From the NCBI GenBank assembly GCA_029027985.1, contig CP119076.1, positions 3,098,422 through 3,162,421 of the forward strand: a stretch of DNA of 64,000 bases, in the 5' to 3' direction. This document shows positions 28,087 to 39,422 of the stretch, one piece after another. Positions within the stretch are counted from its first letter, which is position 1. Every line of letters begins with the position of its first letter. The position numbers and the translations under genes were made by a program. The DNA comes from Klebsiella aerogenes. GTDB lineage: Bacteria; Pseudomonadota; Gammaproteobacteria; Enterobacterales; Enterobacteriaceae. The notes beneath the pieces are model-generated. The model was given only the letters and a program-made list of their open reading frames with translations. It was not told the origin of the DNA and did no database searches.

Positions 28087-29757
28087 CTAGAACGTCTCCC
28101 AGTTATCCTGGTAGTCGCTGGCGCTGGTTTTTTTATGCGTAGCGATGGCGGCAGGCGCGGCTTTATGCGCGGTCGGCGCTTTAAACTCATCCTGCCCTTC
28201 GGCCTTCAGACGGAAGACGGCGACCGACTGGGTCAGCAGGCTGGCCTGCTCCTCCAGCGCGGCGGCGGCGGAGGCGGACTCTTCCACCAGCGAGGCGTTC
28301 TGCTGGGTGACGCGATCCATTTCCGCTACCGCCTGGCCGACCTGATCGATACCGCGACTTTGCTCATCGGAGGCAGACGCGATTTCGCCCATGATGTCAG
28401 TCACGCGGGTGACCGCATTGACGATATCGCCCATGGTGTCGCCAGCGCTTTCCACCAGCACCGAGCCCATATCCACGCGGTTGACCGAATCTTCGATCAG
28501 CGCTTTGATCTCTTTTGCCGCCTGGGCGCTGCGCTGCGCCAGGTTGCGTACTTCCCCCGCCACTACCGCGAAGCCGCGGCCCTGTTCACCAGCGCGCGCC
28601 GCTTCCACCGCGGCATTGAGCGCCAGGATGTTAGTCTGGAAGGCAATGCCGTCGATCACGCCGGTAATATCGGCAATCTTCTGCGAGCTGCTGGCGATGT
28701 CGTGCATGGTTTCCACCACGTTGGCCACCACTTTGCCGCCCTTCTGCGCGGTTTCGGAGGCGCTCAGCGCCAGCTGGCTGGCCTGACGGGCGTTTTCGGC
28801 GTTCTGTTTCACCGTCGCCGTCAGCTGTTCCATGCTGGCCGCGGTCTCTTCCAGCGATGCCGCCTGCTGCTCGGTACGCGACGAGAGATCGTTGTTGCCG
28901 GCGGCAATTTCCGACGCGCCGCTATAGATAGCATCCGCGCCCTGACGCACGCCGCTCACCGTTTCGATAAGCTCGTTCTGCATGTGCCTGAGGCTCGCCG
29001 CCAGCACGCCGATTTCGTTACGGCTGGTCACCGGGATCGGCTGGGTCAGGTCGCCGGAGGCAATACGTTTGATGTGTTCAATCATGCGGTTAAGCGGACG
29101 CACCAGAATATGGTGAATGCCCATCCAGACACCAACGATCGCCGCCAGCACCACAATGATGACTACGATTAAGGTCCAGATAGCCGAGTTATAAGAACTG
29201 TTGCTGCCGTCAACGGCGATCTGATACAGCTTGCCGTTTTGTTGCAGATAAGCGTTATAGGTCTGCTCGAAATCGTCCTGGTATTTTTGCGTCGGCTGAT
29301 CGAAGAAAGCGTTGATTTTGCCCTCGCCCAGCAGTTGGATCAGCTCAGACAGCGCGCCGTACAGAATGCCGTACTGCTGCTTCAGCTTTTCCGTCGCCTG
29401 CGGATCCTGGCGCGGGTCCTGCGGAATTTTTTCATAGGCGGTGTAGTTGCGATCGGCGCGCGCCAGCTCTTCTTTCGCTTTCCCCAGCAGTTCGTCGATA
29501 GTCGCGCCGCTGCCGATTTTGTTGGTATCCATCATGTAGCGGATCCCTGCGCGGTTCAGGGAGTTGCGCGCCTGCAGCAGGTCGACCCGGCTTTCACTCA
29601 GCAGCAACTGCTGCTGACGGATGGTTTGCAGGACGGTAAAGTTTTCTTTGTCGCTTTTCAGCGACGAGAAAAACAACCCGCCTGATATCAGCTGCAATGC
29701 GCCAAATAGCACCAGCACTAACAAAAGACTGGTGACGACCTTAATACGATTAAACAT
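28087..29757 (-). CDS. tsr: Tsr-like serine chemoreceptor
   Basis: 556 residues from the ATG at 29757 (GGGGAAAC before it); an upstream extension is untypical. It has TM1, periplasmic 4-helix bundle, TM2 (about 190-212), HAMP and signalling hairpin, and ends DNWETF, the CheR/CheB tether. Counting from this start, R64, N68, F151, F152 and T156 coincide with the serine-binding residues of E. coli Tsr, and the context [18 protein letters not shown] and [10 protein letters not shown] is Tsr-like, not Tar-like. It occupies the position that tar holds in E. coli (between cheW and the second receptor). A perfect sigma-28 promoter lies just upstream. Confidence 0.9.
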   Translation of the reverse strand: MFNRIKVVTSLLLVLVLFGALQLISGGLFFSSLKSDKENFTVLQTIRQQQLLLSESRVDLLQARNSLNRAGIRYMMDTNKIGSGATIDELLGKAKEELARADRNYTAYEKIPQDPRQDPQATEKLKQQYGILYGALSELIQLLGEGKINAFFDQPTQKYQDDFEQTYNAYLQQNGKLYQIAVDGSNSSYNSAIWTLIVVIIVVLAAIVGVWMGIHHILVRPLNRMIEHIKRIASGDLTQPIPVTSRNEIGVLAASLRHMQNELIETVSGVRQGADAIYSGASEIAAGNNDLSSRTEQQAASLEETAASMEQLTATVKQNAENARQASQLALSASETAQKGGKVVANVVETMHDIASSSQKIADITGVIDGIAFQTNILALNAAVEAARAGEQGRGFAVVAGEVRNLAQRSAQAAKEIKALIEDSVNRVDMGSVLVESAGDTMGDIVNAVTRVTDIMGEIASASDEQSRGIDQVGQAVAEMDRVTQQNASLVEESASAAAALEEQASLLTQSVAVFRLKAEGQDEFKAPTAHKAAPAAIATHKKTSASDYQDNWETF

Positions 29758-29812
29758 GTTTCCCCTTCCTGGAAGCCTGAACGGACAGGCTTTGCGTATG
29801 TGACTGAAAGGG

Positions 29813-29839
29813 TTATCGGCGGGCGGGAGGGGAACTTTA
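29813..29839 (-). promoter_or_regulatory. sigma-28 (FliA) promoter for the receptor-cheRBYZ run
   Basis: Minus strand: TAAAGTTC, an 11-bp spacer, GCCGATAA. One mismatch to the consensus -35, exact -10. It lies 56 bp before the tsr-like start and after cheW, matching the class 3 tar/meche promoter of E. coli. Confidence 0.9.
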
Positions 29840-29914
29840 TGCCCGGCGGGGACTATTTTTGCGCGCTGCGACAGGCCTCGCAAGATAAGGGGCGCGGCGA
29901 TCGCGCCCCGGCGA

Positions 29915-30424
29915 TTAATGGCTTTTGGCGACGTTATCGACCAGCGCCATCTCTTCGCTGCTGAGCAGTTTTTCGATATCCACGAGGATCAGCATACGCT
30001 CGCCGAGCGCGCCGAGACCGGTGAGGTACTCGGTCGCCAGCGTCACCGCGAACTCCGGCGCCGGGCGGATTTGCTCGGCGGTCAATGACAGCACATCAGA
30101 GACGCCATCGACCACGATGCCGACCACTCGCTGGCCGAAGTTAAGCACGATCACCACCGTGTTTTCATCATAAGAAACGCCCTGCTGGGCGAATTTAACT
30201 CGCAGGTCGATAATCGGCACGATCACCCCGCGCAGGTTGGTCACCCCCTTGATGAAATCCGGGGTGTTGGCAATGCGCGTCACCTGATCATAGCCGCGGA
30301 TCTCCTGCACTTTCAGGATATCGATGCCGTACTCTTCATTGCCGAGGGTAAAAATTAAAAACTCCTGACCTACCGTTTCGCCAGCCAATTTGCTGACGGT
30401 TGCTAATCCTGCCATGGTCTGCAC
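29915..30424 (-). CDS. cheW: CheW, receptor-kinase coupling protein
   Basis: 169 residues. SH3-like CheW fold: [58 protein letters not shown]. It links CheA to receptor tips in the polar arrays. It lies 25 bp after cheA and before the receptor operon promoter. Confidence 0.97.
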   Translation of the reverse strand: MQTMAGLATVSKLAGETVGQEFLIFTLGNEEYGIDILKVQEIRGYDQVTRIANTPDFIKGVTNLRGVIVPIIDLRVKFAQQGVSYDENTVVIVLNFGQRVVGIVVDGVSDVLSLTAEQIRPAPEFAVTLATEYLTGLGALGERMLILVDIEKLLSSEEMALVDNVAKSH

Positions 30425-30448
30425 CTGTCAATGTTATGAGATGAGTCG

Positions 30449-32434
30449 TTATGCGGCCGCTACGCTCAGCAGCTTTTCACGATTGAGCATTTGCAGCGCC
30501 GATACGTCGACAATCAGCGCCACGCTGCCGTCGCCGAGGATCGTCGCCGCGGAAATTCCCGGCACTTTGCGGTAGTTGCTTTCCAGGTTTTTCACCACCA
30601 CCTGATGCTGGCCAATCAGCTGATCCACCAGCAGCGCATAGCGGCGACCGGCGCTTTGCAGGATCACCACGATGCCCTGGGTGGCCTCGGTTTTCGCCCC
30701 GCTGACGTCAAACACCCGGTAGAGCTCAACCAGCGGCAGATATTCGCCGCGGACCTGCAGCATGCGCTCGCCGCCAGCCATCGGATGCAGGTCTTCGGCT
30801 TGCGGCTGCAGCGATTCCATCACCGCATTGAGCGGCAAAATAAAGACCTCTTCATTGACCTTCACCGACATGCCATCGAGGATCGCCAGGGTCAGCGGCA
30901 GCAAAATGCGAATCGAGGTGCCTTTACCCGCGCGGGAACGGATCTCCACGTGGCCGCCCATCTCCTGGATATTGCGTTTCACCACGTCCATGCCGACACC
31001 GCGGCCCGACACATCAGTGACCTGCTCCGCCGTGGAGAAGCCCGGGGCAAAAATCAGCATCCCGACCTCTTCATCGCTCATGCTGTCGCTCACCGCCAGC
31101 CCCTGCGCCGCCGCTTTGGCGAGAATTTTCTCGCGATTGAGCCCCGCTCCGTCATCAATCACTTCGATACAGATATTGCCGCCCTGATGTTCAGCGGAAA
31201 GGATCAGGTTGCCCATCGCCGACTTGCCCGCCGCCAGACGGGTCTGCTGATCTTCAATGCCGTGATCGAGGCTATTGCGCACCAGATGGGTCAGCGGGTC
31301 GATAATGCGCTCAATCAGGCTCTTATCGAGCTCAGTGGAGCTGCCCTGCAGCGTGAGTTCTACCTGCTTATTGAGCTTACCGGCCAGATCCCGCACCAGA
31401 CGCGGGTAGCGGCTGAAAACATATTCCATCGGCATCATGCGAATCGACATCACCGATTCCTGCAGGTCGCGGGCGTTGCGTTCCAGCTGACTCATGCTAT
31501 TGAGCAGATCGCCGTGAGTCACCGGATCCAGACTGCCGGAGCGCTGCGCCAGCATCGACTGGGTGATCACCAGTTCGCCGACAAGGTTAATCAGTTGGTC
31601 AACTTTTTCGACCGCCACGCGGATACTGGTCGATTCGCTGGCCTTCGCCCGCGGCGCCTTTGGCGACTCAACGGTCGCAGGCGCAGGTTGTACAACCGGT
31701 GCCGCAACAGGCGTCTCTGCCATTTGGAGTGCCGGAAGTGGTGTCGCGGCGGCCGGCGGCGGCGTGGTAAAGCTGATTTGTTCCGGCTCAAGCACAAAAC
31801 ACAGAACCGCGCTGATGTCATCTTCGCTGGCGGTGGTCAGCAATGTGACCTCCAGGCTGTTCCCGGTTTGCTGCGGATCCTGCACCTCGCCGAGGTTACC
31901 AAGCTCTTCCAGCATGAGCGGGATTTCATTGGCCTTCAGCCCGGTCAAGCTCACGCGCAATCCGCCGGCGATGGCCGTCGGCGCAGGCTGTGGGGCAGCA
32001 GGCGGCGGCGCAATTGGCTGAGCGACGGGCGCATCTTGTTGCTGCGCTTCCAGCGCCAGCTGGCGCAGCGCCTGGCAGATGTAGTCAAAGCTCTCGGCGT
32101 CCGGCGACTGCGAAGTTTTATAGGCGTCCAGTTGCTCCTGCATAATGTCTTTGGTTTCCAGAAACAGGTTGATAATTTCGGTGCTCAGGCGCATTTCTTC
32201 ACGCCGGGCGCCGTCGAGCAGGTTCTCCAGCAGGTGAGTGGTTTCCTGCAATACGGAAAAGCCAAAGGTCGCCGCGCCGCCCTTGATCGAGTGCGCCGCG
32301 CGAAAAATAGCGTTCAGCGGCTCGATATCGGGGGCCTGCGGATCCAGCTCCAGCAGGTGTTGTTCCATGTCTGCCAGCAGCTCGTCTGCTTCATCAAAAA
32401 AGGTCTGATAAAAAGCGCTAATATCCATGCTCAT
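30449..32434 (-). CDS. cheA: CheA, chemotaxis histidine kinase
   Basis: 661 residues (E. coli 654). HPt domain with phospho-acceptor H48 ([15 protein letters not shown]); P2 CheY/CheB-binding domain between proline/alanine linkers (about 150-240); dimerisation and HATPase domains with [13 protein letters not shown] (N box), [14 protein letters not shown] (G1) and [20 protein letters not shown] (G2); and a C-terminal CheW-like domain. An internal short-form start may exist but was not assigned. The start ATG overlaps the motB stop by four bases. Confidence 0.97.
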   Translation of the reverse strand: MSMDISAFYQTFFDEADELLADMEQHLLELDPQAPDIEPLNAIFRAAHSIKGGAATFGFSVLQETTHLLENLLDGARREEMRLSTEIINLFLETKDIMQEQLDAYKTSQSPDAESFDYICQALRQLALEAQQQDAPVAQPIAPPPAAPQPAPTAIAGGLRVSLTGLKANEIPLMLEELGNLGEVQDPQQTGNSLEVTLLTTASEDDISAVLCFVLEPEQISFTTPPPAAATPLPALQMAETPVAAPVVQPAPATVESPKAPRAKASESTSIRVAVEKVDQLINLVGELVITQSMLAQRSGSLDPVTHGDLLNSMSQLERNARDLQESVMSIRMMPMEYVFSRYPRLVRDLAGKLNKQVELTLQGSSTELDKSLIERIIDPLTHLVRNSLDHGIEDQQTRLAAGKSAMGNLILSAEHQGGNICIEVIDDGAGLNREKILAKAAAQGLAVSDSMSDEEVGMLIFAPGFSTAEQVTDVSGRGVGMDVVKRNIQEMGGHVEIRSRAGKGTSIRILLPLTLAILDGMSVKVNEEVFILPLNAVMESLQPQAEDLHPMAGGERMLQVRGEYLPLVELYRVFDVSGAKTEATQGIVVILQSAGRRYALLVDQLIGQHQVVVKNLESNYRKVPGISAATILGDGSVALIVDVSALQMLNREKLLSVAAA

Positions 32435-33354
32435 GGGGTCACCTCAGGGTGTGAATCGCGATTAACCGGCGCGGGCGCAGCCAGGGTGTGCAGATTTTCC
32501 GGCTGGCGGATCTCCAGCGCGTCGCTTTCGCCATTTTCATGTTCGATACGTTGCTGAGTCTCTTTGTTGAGCACCAGCACGGTGATGCGGCGGTTGATGG
32601 CATCGTCGGCGCCGTGCTGCTTGAGGCTCATGGTCGCCGCCATGCCAACCACCCGCAGCACCTTTCCTTCCGCCAGCCCGCCGACAATCAGTTCGCGGCG
32701 CGAGGCGTTGGCGCGATCCGCCGATAGCTCCCAGTTGCTGTAGCCGCGTTCGCCGCTGGCGTACGGGATGTCATCGGTATGGCCGGAGAGGCTGATTTTA
32801 TTCGGCAAATCGTTGAGGATCGGCGCAATCGCCCGCAGGATATCGCGCATATAACTTTCAACCTGAGCGCTACCGGTTTTGAACATCGGCCGGTTCTGGC
32901 TATCGATAATCTGGATGCGTAGCCCCTCGTCCATCATGTTGATCAGCAGATGCGGGCGCAGCGCCTTCAGGCGCGGGTCGGATTCAATCAACTGATCGAG
33001 CTTTTCGCGCAACTTATTCAGCCGTAGCTCTTCGGCGCGTTGATCCGCGGTATTAATCTGTTTGCTGACCAGCCCGACATCGCGGGTCGGGTCTTCGCCG
33101 CCGCCGGGGATGGGGCTGCTTTCCGAGCTGCTTTTATCGCCGCTGGTGAGCGCCACTTTCAGCGGCGTGCGGAAATACTCGGCGATTTGCGTCAGCTCCT
33201 GCGGGCTGGCGATCGCCAGTAGCCACATCACCAGGAAGAAGGCCATCATCGCCGTCATGAAATCGGCATAAGCAATCTTCCACGAGCCGCCGTGATGCGC
33301 GGGCGGGTGCGATTTGCGTTTTCTGACCAGGACCACCGGGTGATTATGCTTCAT
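32431..33354 (-). CDS. motB: MotB, flagellar stator subunit
   Basis: 307 residues. A basic cytoplasmic N-terminus ([20 protein letters not shown]) precedes one membrane helix ([20 protein letters not shown]) whose Asp (YADF, about residue 33) is the proton-binding residue. The C-terminal OmpA-like peptidoglycan-binding domain has [12 protein letters not shown] and [17 protein letters not shown]. It anchors the MotAB proton channel to the wall. ATGA overlaps join motA-motB and motB-cheA. Confidence 0.97.
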   Translation of the reverse strand: MKHNHPVVLVRKRKSHPPAHHGGSWKIAYADFMTAMMAFFLVMWLLAIASPQELTQIAEYFRTPLKVALTSGDKSSSESSPIPGGGEDPTRDVGLVSKQINTADQRAEELRLNKLREKLDQLIESDPRLKALRPHLLINMMDEGLRIQIIDSQNRPMFKTGSAQVESYMRDILRAIAPILNDLPNKISLSGHTDDIPYASGERGYSNWELSADRANASRRELIVGGLAEGKVLRVVGMAATMSLKQHGADDAINRRITVLVLNKETQQRIEHENGESDALEIRQPENLHTLAAPAPVNRDSHPEVTP

Positions 33355-34247
33355 GCTTCTTCGCTTTCCGTCGCCTGCGAGACGGGCGCTTTCACCTGCC
33401 GCACGTGCTCTTCGAGTTCAACAAACGACGGGCGTTCAGTGGTGTACAACGTTTTGCGGCCAAATTCGACGGCGATTTGCGGCGCATAACCGTTAAGGCT
33501 GGAGAGCAGCGTCACCTTGATGCACTGCATCATCTTGACGGTCTCAGCGCTTTTTTGTCGCAGCAGCGTCGACAGCGGAGAGATAAACCCGTAAGCCAGC
33601 AGAATGCCAAGGAAGGTGCCCACCATAGCGTTGGCGATCAGCGCGCCGAGTTCCGCCGCCGGACGGTCCGCCGAGGCCAGTGCGTGTACGACCCCCATGA
33701 CCGCCGCGACGATACCGAATGCCGGCAGAGAGTCGCCGACCATCGCCAGGCTACCAGCCGGGACTTCGCTCTCCTGCTCGAAGGTTTCGATCTCTTCGTC
33801 CATCAGCGCTTCAATTTCAAAAGCATTCATGTTGCCGCTCACCATCAGGCGTAAATAATCGGTTATGAACTCCACCAGATGGTTATCGGCAAGGATGCGC
33901 GGATAATTAGAGAAAATTTCACTTTCCTGCGGATTGTCGATATCGAATTCGAGCGACAGCATGCCCTGCTGGCGGGATTTAGCGAGCAGCAGGAACAGCA
34001 GCGCCATCAGGTCCATGTAGAGCGCTTTGCTGTATTTGGAACGGCGCACCATTTTGGGCAGCGCGCGCAGCGTGGATTTGATGGCCTTTCCGTTGTTACC
34101 AACGATGAACGCGCCGATGCCGGCGCCGCCGATAATCAGGAATTCCGCCGGCTGGTACAGCGCGCCAAGGTGGCCGCCCACCAGCAGATAGCCGCCAAAC
34201 ACTGCGCCCAAGACCACGAGATAACCCAATATAACTAGCACACGCAT
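33351..34247 (-). CDS. motA: MotA, flagellar stator proton channel
   Basis: 298 residues, four membrane helices (about 3-22, 33-50, 170-190, 200-220) with a large cytoplasmic loop that drives FliG, and the conserved [16 protein letters not shown] and [17 protein letters not shown] segments. It pairs with MotB in the inner membrane. It starts the mot-che transcript after flhC. I found no convincing sigma-28 box in the 138-bp gap before it. Confidence 0.97.
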   Translation of the reverse strand: MRVLVILGYLVVLGAVFGGYLLVGGHLGALYQPAEFLIIGGAGIGAFIVGNNGKAIKSTLRALPKMVRRSKYSKALYMDLMALLFLLLAKSRQQGMLSLEFDIDNPQESEIFSNYPRILADNHLVEFITDYLRLMVSGNMNAFEIEALMDEEIETFEQESEVPAGSLAMVGDSLPAFGIVAAVMGVVHALASADRPAAELGALIANAMVGTFLGILLAYGFISPLSTLLRQKSAETVKMMQCIKVTLLSSLNGYAPQIAVEFGRKTLYTTERPSFVELEEHVRQVKAPVSQATESEEA

Positions 34248-34385
34248 TCCTCAAATTAACAATGTGGATGGAAGGCGAGGCAAACGCGCCCTGGCTCGTT
34301 AGGCCAGGAGGGACATCTGGGGCGGTATGCCGCCCCTGCGTATTACACGTCGAAATGGATTGCCGTCAGTCGTCTGAACGACGGC

Positions 34386-34967
34386 TTACATGACGCGTTT
34401 AACCTGCCCGTCCAGCAGTTGAGAAGTTATATCGGCCAGTTGCGGAGAAAGTTTACGTCTTTTTACGGCGCGTGAAGGGGGTTGGCATAACGTGCAGACA
34501 AAATCATGCTGCGGGTGGTGCGCATGGGTGATGAATGCACCGCCACAATTGTTGCAGGCGGAAAGCTGCAGCATGCCGCTATCGACAAACCGCACCAGCG
34601 TCCAGGCGCGGGTCAGCGCCAGCAACGGCGCTTCGCCCGCTTCTTGCGGACACTGTTCGAGATACAGGCGATAGGCTTTGATCACCGCTTCCACACCGCT
34701 GCATTTGCCGCTTTTCAGCAGGAACAGGTAGGCGTTGTAGAACATCGACGAGTGGATGTTCTGCTCCCAGGTCATGAACCAGTCGGTCGAGAACGGCAGC
34801 ATCCCTTTTGGCGGCGGGCTTCCTCGCAACTCCTTGTAAAGTTTGATTAAACGACCACGACTGAGCTGAGTTTCGCTCTCCAGCATCTGCAAACGCGCAC
34901 CCAGGGAAATCAGCTCCATGGCGAGCTGAATATCCTTCGCTTCCTGAACAATACTTTTCTCAGCCAT
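34386..34967 (-). CDS. flhC: FlhC, flagellar master activator subunit
   Basis: 193 residues from the ATG at 34967, chosen over an in-frame TTG six bases upstream because it gives (M)[11 protein letters not shown] as in other FlhC. The zinc cysteines are present (SACNNCGG and [20 protein letters not shown]). With FlhD it forms the FlhD4C2 activator of class 2 promoters; FlhC makes the main DNA contacts. It follows flhD with only two bases between them. Confidence 0.97.
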   Translation of the reverse strand: MAEKSIVQEAKDIQLAMELISLGARLQMLESETQLSRGRLIKLYKELRGSPPPKGMLPFSTDWFMTWEQNIHSSMFYNAYLFLLKSGKCSGVEAVIKAYRLYLEQCPQEAGEAPLLALTRAWTLVRFVDSGMLQLSACNNCGGAFITHAHHPQHDFVCTLCQPPSRAVKRRKLSPQLADITSQLLDGQVKRVM

Positions 34968-34969
34968 TA

Positions 34970-35320
34970 TCAAACACTTTTCTTCGCTGCAGCGCCGTCT
35001 TTAGCGCGTAGCTCTTGCAGCAGGCGGCTGGAGAGCAGGATACCGGTATGGATCTGCTGGAGATCATCGACCCGCGACTCTTTGGTCAACTGCTCGATGG
35101 TCTGATGGTCGCTAAAGCGCAGGTTGCACACCAGCTGGTTAGTTTCAGCCAGTTTTACCATCTGCGGCAACGTCAGTTGCGCCAGGGTATCGACCATGGT
35201 TTCGTCAATGCCCAAACGAAACATCGCCGATACTTTTTCATCGTTAATCAGCCGCTGCGCTAAAAATAAATACGACAAGTTGAAGTCATAAATATGCTTA
35301 AGTAATTCGGAGGTACCCAT
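34970..35320 (-). CDS. flhD: FlhD, flagellar master activator subunit
   Basis: 116 residues from the ATG at 35320, with AGGGA just ahead, reading (M)[20 protein letters not shown]. An upstream in-frame ATG is not typical of the family. Helical protein with [20 protein letters not shown] and [20 protein letters not shown]; the conserved cysteine before RF, linked to the inter-subunit disulfide in E. coli, is present. First gene of the whole minus-strand flhDC-to-flhE run. Confidence 0.97.
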   Translation of the reverse strand: MGTSELLKHIYDFNLSYLFLAQRLINDEKVSAMFRLGIDETMVDTLAQLTLPQMVKLAETNQLVCNLRFSDHQTIEQLTKESRVDDLQQIHTGILLSSRLLQELRAKDGAAAKKSV

Positions 35321-36571
35321 AATCCCTATCCCGATAAGCCATGTTAGAAAACATACACGGGGCATCAAATTTAATCGCCCGTGACCTCAGTTATTTCCCC
35401 TGGTCAGCAATGAAAACACTCGCGAGCGATCGCTAAAAATTAGCCAATCGTCAAATTCGCCCCACTGTTAATAGTTTGTTACAGGTGCAAACTGGAGTGG
35501 AAGATGTAAAGAATTTGCTTCGAGAGAGTTGAATTGCCATGAAACTATTTTTAGAAATTCTATAAGAATATTCTTAAGGCGGCGCAACTCTACTCCCGAA
35601 TCATTAGCACACACAATTAAGTATGGGGAAATTTTGAATGTAATGAGATACAGATCACAAAAACAAAAAATATTACCGGTAACAGCCACTTAATTTGCTC
35701 GTAAAACAACCAACATTCGATCATTTAACGATCACAAGTAAATGAAATACTTTAAAAAAAGTGTTATCAACCGTTACTATTAGTTTTCTTTGGAACATTT
35801 AGAACAAAAACATAACATTTGAAAAATAGAAGAACAAAAGTCCAAACGGACGGCGATTTTAACGTAAATCATGAGATTTCATGGCAAAAGATAACCGTTG
35901 TGTCATACAGGGAGATGAGATCGACGGCGACGTGGAAGCGCCCTTAATAAGCACAAAAAACAACCAACACTCAAGAAAATCTGTTCAGTTCCCCTTTCAC
36001 TTTGACAGGACATTATTCGATCGCTACCGCCATCACCGGTAGCGCCTGCGCGATTGCACAACGACCATTCCTCCGGAAACGGCAGCGCGCGCATGCAAAA
36101 TTTATATAACAATTTTGTCATATAAAGTTATCCATAAGGGGTATTTTTCGAGCGTTGTTTTTCTAACATTATTTTAACGAAACGAGCTAATTATCATTTT
36201 GTAATAATAAATTGGGGAGCTTTAAAAATGTGACGAACGCCGCTTAATCGCGCGCAGCGAAATAACGGCTTCACGCTGTGATGAATACGATTAAAAATAA
36301 AAAAACATCCGCGATAGAGAAAAAACTAAAACACGTTTTCATTCGGAAATAAGTATGCCAGAGGACACCCTCCCCCTTAATATTGGTAGGGAGTGATAGC
36401 AAATTACGCTAACTCATATTCAGCTGCATTGTGCTATTTGTCACCCCGGTAAGCGCAGGAGCCGTAGCAGCGCCAGCAGGGAAATCCCGGTGGTGCTGTT
36501 ATTTTGCCGGGTGGCGGCTGACGCCTTGCCCGGCCTACGGCCCTACGTTCCATCGACGTGGACTTACGGCA
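35321..36571. promoter_or_regulatory. 1.25-kb AT-rich non-coding region upstream of flhDC
   Basis: No frame here looks coding. From about 35400 to 36420 the sequence is much richer in A/T than the flagellar genes and contains many A/T tracts (for example around 35650-35850 and 36130-36360). A long AT-rich leader before flhDC is the rule in enterobacteria, where H-NS, CRP, RcsB, LrhA and others act. The first 300 bp should hold the flhDC promoter(s); I cannot name individual sites. A REP-like palindrome closes the region on the right. Confidence 0.65.
36506..36540. repeat. REP-like palindrome
   Basis: GCCGGGTGGCGGCTGACGCC followed by TTGCCCGGCCTACGG, same family as the copy at 10146-10178 (shared GCGGCTGACGCC core). 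It is downstream of the tautomerase gene, where such elements usually sit. A degenerate relative (GTAAGCGCAGG...) lies just to its left at about 36450-36490. Confidence 0.75.
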
Positions 36572-36961
36572 TTACAGTTCGCCCGTCATGTATTGCGCTA
36601 CGCCGTGACCGAAACTCCAGTCACCTTTCTCGTTACTGATGATCGAGACCATTAGATCATCGCCGCTCAGGCCACAGTGAGTCCGTAATTCAGCCAGCAA
36701 CGTGGCATAGAACAGCTGTTTCTGTTGTTCGCTCCTCGGGCTGGTAAACACTCGTACCACAACCATGTTACGGCTGCGCGTCAGCCCCAACCCGGTGTCC
36801 TCGATGACCATCTGGTAGGGTTTGTTTTCATGAACAATCTGATAGCGGTCACGCGTCGGCACGTTAAATGCGTGCAGTACAGCGCGGTGCGCAGCATCCA
36901 GCAGTGTGCGGACTTCCTCTTCAGTACGGCCTTCAATCAGGTCAAATGTCAGTAATGGCAT
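36572..36961 (-). CDS. tautomerase-family protein
   Basis: 129 residues beginning (M)PLLTFDLIEGRTEEEVRTLL. After Met removal Pro1 would be N-terminal, the catalytic base of the 4-oxalocrotonate tautomerase superfamily; the length and the HENKPYQMVIEDTGLGLTR, VVVRVFTSPRS and SIISNEKGDWSFGHGVAQY blocks fit the tautomerase_2 group. The substrate is unknown. Divergent from a LysR regulator over 117 bp, probably its controller. Confidence 0.8.
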   Translation of the reverse strand: MPLLTFDLIEGRTEEEVRTLLDAAHRAVLHAFNVPTRDRYQIVHENKPYQMVIEDTGLGLTRSRNMVVVRVFTSPRSEQQKQLFYATLLAELRTHCGLSGDDLMVSIISNEKGDWSFGHGVAQYMTGEL

Positions 36962-37078
36962 GGCAGGCGCTCCGTATGGCGGTGGCTGAATAAGCGATGA
37001 GTGGCAATGTTAACCAATACGCCGACGGGCAAAAACCGCTATAGTTGAATTCATTGTTTTTACTGGTGAACAATCGCG

Positions 37079-38002
37079 ATGAATGAGCTACGCCCGGAGA
37101 TCTACTGGACCCATTTGTACTGGTTAACGGTATTGGAAGAACAAAAAAGCTATACCCGCGCGGCGGAAAAACTGGCGGTCAGCAAATCGGCTATCAGCCA
37201 AAAAATCAGTGAACTGGAGCGCATCACCGGCAAGACGCTGGTGCGCCGTACCACACGCAGCGTGAGCTTAAGCGAAGACGGTCTACGGCTGGTAGCAGAA
37301 CTAACCACGCCCTTTGCCCAGCTCCGCGATACCTTTACCAGCGTCTGCGACGCCGAGGGGCCGCTGCGCGGCACGCTTCGCCTGACGGCGCCGGTCGCTT
37401 TTGCGCGCCAGCAGCTGGTTCCCGCCATCACCCCGTTTCTCCACCAGCATCCGCAATTCCAGCTTCAGTTGGAAGTCACCGACCGCCTGGTATCACTGGC
37501 CAGCGAAGGGTTTGACCTGGCGATTCGCCACTGCCGCCGCGAAGCCTTACCCGAGACCCACGTTGCCTGGCCGCTGTGCAACACGAAAACCCTGGTGGTC
37601 GCCGCGACCGAATACATTCATCGCTTTGGTGCTCCTGAATCCCCCGACACCTTACGTCAGCATCAGTGCCTGACCTACCCACGAGGCGCGCAGCGGCCAT
37701 TGTGGACGTTTGCCTCCTGCATCGACCCGACACAGCGCGTCAGTGTTGAAGTACAGGGGCCATTCGCCACCAACAACAGCGAGTCGCTTCGCGATGCCGC
37801 CCTGTCGGGGTTAGGGATCGCGCTATTGCCGGACTTCAGCGCCACAGATGCGATCAACCAAGGACTGCTGCAGGAAGTCTTACCGCAGTGGCGCCCGGTG
37901 GAGGTGTTCGCTGAGCAACTCTTTGTGGTTCGCCCCTATACTCCGCGCGTATCCAGAGCGGTTGAGGCATTTAGCGCCTATCTGAAGCAGCGTTTTCAGT
38001 AG
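37079..38002 (+). CDS. LysR-family transcriptional regulator
   Basis: 307 residues. Winged HTH in LEEQKSYTRAAEKLAVSKSA, ISQKISELERITGKTLVRRT (about 20-65), and an effector domain with LRLTAPVAFARQQLVPAITP and LSGLGIALLPDFSATDAI. Resembles the group of LysR activators that control neighbouring tautomerase, quinone or drug-response genes. Divergent from the tautomerase gene. Confidence 0.9.
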   Translation: MNELRPEIYWTHLYWLTVLEEQKSYTRAAEKLAVSKSAISQKISELERITGKTLVRRTTRSVSLSEDGLRLVAELTTPFAQLRDTFTSVCDAEGPLRGTLRLTAPVAFARQQLVPAITPFLHQHPQFQLQLEVTDRLVSLASEGFDLAIRHCRREALPETHVAWPLCNTKTLVVAATEYIHRFGAPESPDTLRQHQCLTYPRGAQRPLWTFASCIDPTQRVSVEVQGPFATNNSESLRDAALSGLGIALLPDFSATDAINQGLLQEVLPQWRPVEVFAEQLFVVRPYTPRVSRAVEAFSAYLKQRFQ

Positions 38003-38120
38003 CTACTGACTGGCCCTGCGCTTTCTGGCAACGTCATTGCGTTGATGAACAAAAAATCAAAGCGGTTATCATCTCTCCACGATCTTCAGGTGATACCCTA
38101 CAAGAAAAAACGTCATAACA

Positions 38121-38145
38121 GGCCAGATAACTCACTTATCTGGCC
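38121..38145 (-). terminator. terminator-like hairpin after cynS
   Basis: GGCCAGATAA-CTCAC-TTATCTGGCC is a perfect 10-bp stem. On the minus strand a T run (TTTTTT) follows about ten bases later. It ends the cynTS transcript and, convergently, the LysR gene to its left. Confidence 0.7.
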
Positions 38146-38159
38146 TGCCCTTATACCAA

Positions 38160-38630
38160 TTAGAACGGTTTCGTCGGCAGGTATTTACCGTCTAAGGTAA
38201 TCACCGCACGATGGCCGCCTTCCGGATCGCTGACCTTTTGAACATCCAGTTTGAAGTTAATGGCGCTAATAATACCGTCGCCAAATTTTTCATGGATCAA
38301 TACTTTTAGGGTTGTATCGTACACCTGCAGCATTTCATAGAAGCGATACATTGTCGGATCGGTCGGTACGCGATCTTCAATGGAGCCTCTGACCGGGATG
38401 GTTTGCAGCAGCAAAATATCATCGGCGCTCAGATCCAGTTTTTTCCCTACCATTTGCGCCACATCCGCCGGCAACGGATGTTGACCCAATAACGCCGCCG
38501 TCACAAAGGCCTCAGATAACCCCGTACCCTCGACGAGCTGCGCAAAAGAGAGATCTTTTCTGGCTTTAATCAGCATAATTTTATTGGCTAATTCAAGACG
38601 AACTTCGCGGCTGACTTGAGACTGAATCAT
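38160..38630 (-). CDS. cynS: cyanase (cyanate hydratase)
   Basis: 156 residues, the exact family length. N-terminal HTH-like helices ([20 protein letters not shown]), then the catalytic domain with [11 protein letters not shown] (Arg96/Glu99) and [10 protein letters not shown] (Ser122). It converts cyanate plus bicarbonate to ammonia and two CO2; CynT next door regenerates the bicarbonate. Translated from the same transcript as cynT, 34 bp downstream. Confidence 0.96.
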   Translation of the reverse strand: MIQSQVSREVRLELANKIMLIKARKDLSFAQLVEGTGLSEAFVTAALLGQHPLPADVAQMVGKKLDLSADDILLLQTIPVRGSIEDRVPTDPTMYRFYEMLQVYDTTLKVLIHEKFGDGIISAINFKLDVQKVSDPEGGHRAVITLDGKYLPTKPF

Positions 38631-38664
38631 GGTTATACCTCTATAGTATCAGTGGATAAAAAAA

Positions 38665-39315
38665 TTAATTACGGTAAACAGGAACGGCGCGGATATCAGG
38701 GTTGCTCGCCAACGGGCTAAATGTTCTGGCATTGCCGTCATAAGCGGCAATCTCCCCCGTTTCGATGTCATATACCCAGCCGTGTAGCGATAGACGTCCT
38801 TCATCAAGCGCCAGGCGCACCGCGGGATGGGTTTGAATATTCGCCAGCTGGGCAATCACGTTTTCATGCACCATCGCGGCAGTTTTCGCCTGGGGATCAC
38901 GGTGTTCCCGGGCGTCGTTCACCACTTTTGCGGAGTCGGCATATTGCAGCCAGTGCTTAACGGCCGGGACATGATCCAGACAGCTACATTTCGCAATCGC
39001 CGTCATCGCCCCGCAATCTGAGTGGCCGCAAATCACAATATCCGCGACCTTCAGTACGGCAACGGCATATTCCACCGATGCCGACACGCCGCCGGGCTCC
39101 GGGCCATATGAGGGAACGATATTGCCGGCATTGCGGATCACAAACAGATCGCCGGGTTCGCGTTGGGTTACCAGTTCCGGAACCATTCGGCTATCGGAGC
39201 ACGAAATAAACAGCGTATTGGGGTTTTGTTGCGTGGCTAAACTTTTGAACAGTTCAGCTCTTTCAGGAAAAGCATCACGTTGAAATTTAAGAAAACCGTC
39301 GATGATCTCTTTCAT
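38665..39315 (-). CDS. cynT: beta-class carbonic anhydrase
   Basis: 216 residues (E. coli CynT 219). Zinc site: [10 protein letters not shown] (Cys, Asp-Arg dyad) and [13 protein letters not shown] (His, Cys). It retains bicarbonate during cyanate breakdown. First gene of cynTS and divergent from cynR across 107 bp, where CynR would bind. Confidence 0.95.
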   Translation of the reverse strand: MKEIIDGFLKFQRDAFPERAELFKSLATQQNPNTLFISCSDSRMVPELVTQREPGDLFVIRNAGNIVPSYGPEPGGVSASVEYAVAVLKVADIVICGHSDCGAMTAIAKCSCLDHVPAVKHWLQYADSAKVVNDAREHRDPQAKTAAMVHENVIAQLANIQTHPAVRLALDEGRLSLHGWVYDIETGEIAAYDGNARTFSPLASNPDIRAVPVYRN

Positions 39316-39422
39316 GATAAAGGTCTACCTCGCTGTGGAATGCCATGGAGGTTACGCGCCACATGACATAAAATAAAAGTCTTGTTTATAATGAAATCCA
39401 TCTAAAAAACTTATGGTTTGAG

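Noticed and set aside
30491-32557. 688-codon open frame on the plus strand, antisense to cheA
   Set aside because: Shadow of a high-GC gene; low-complexity His/Arg/Gln-rich translation with no domain, while the opposite strand encodes an intact CheA with all motifs.
35468-36121. Short frames of about 70 codons upstream of flhD
   Set aside because: AT-rich chance frames without a start signal or family similarity; the region behaves as regulatory DNA.
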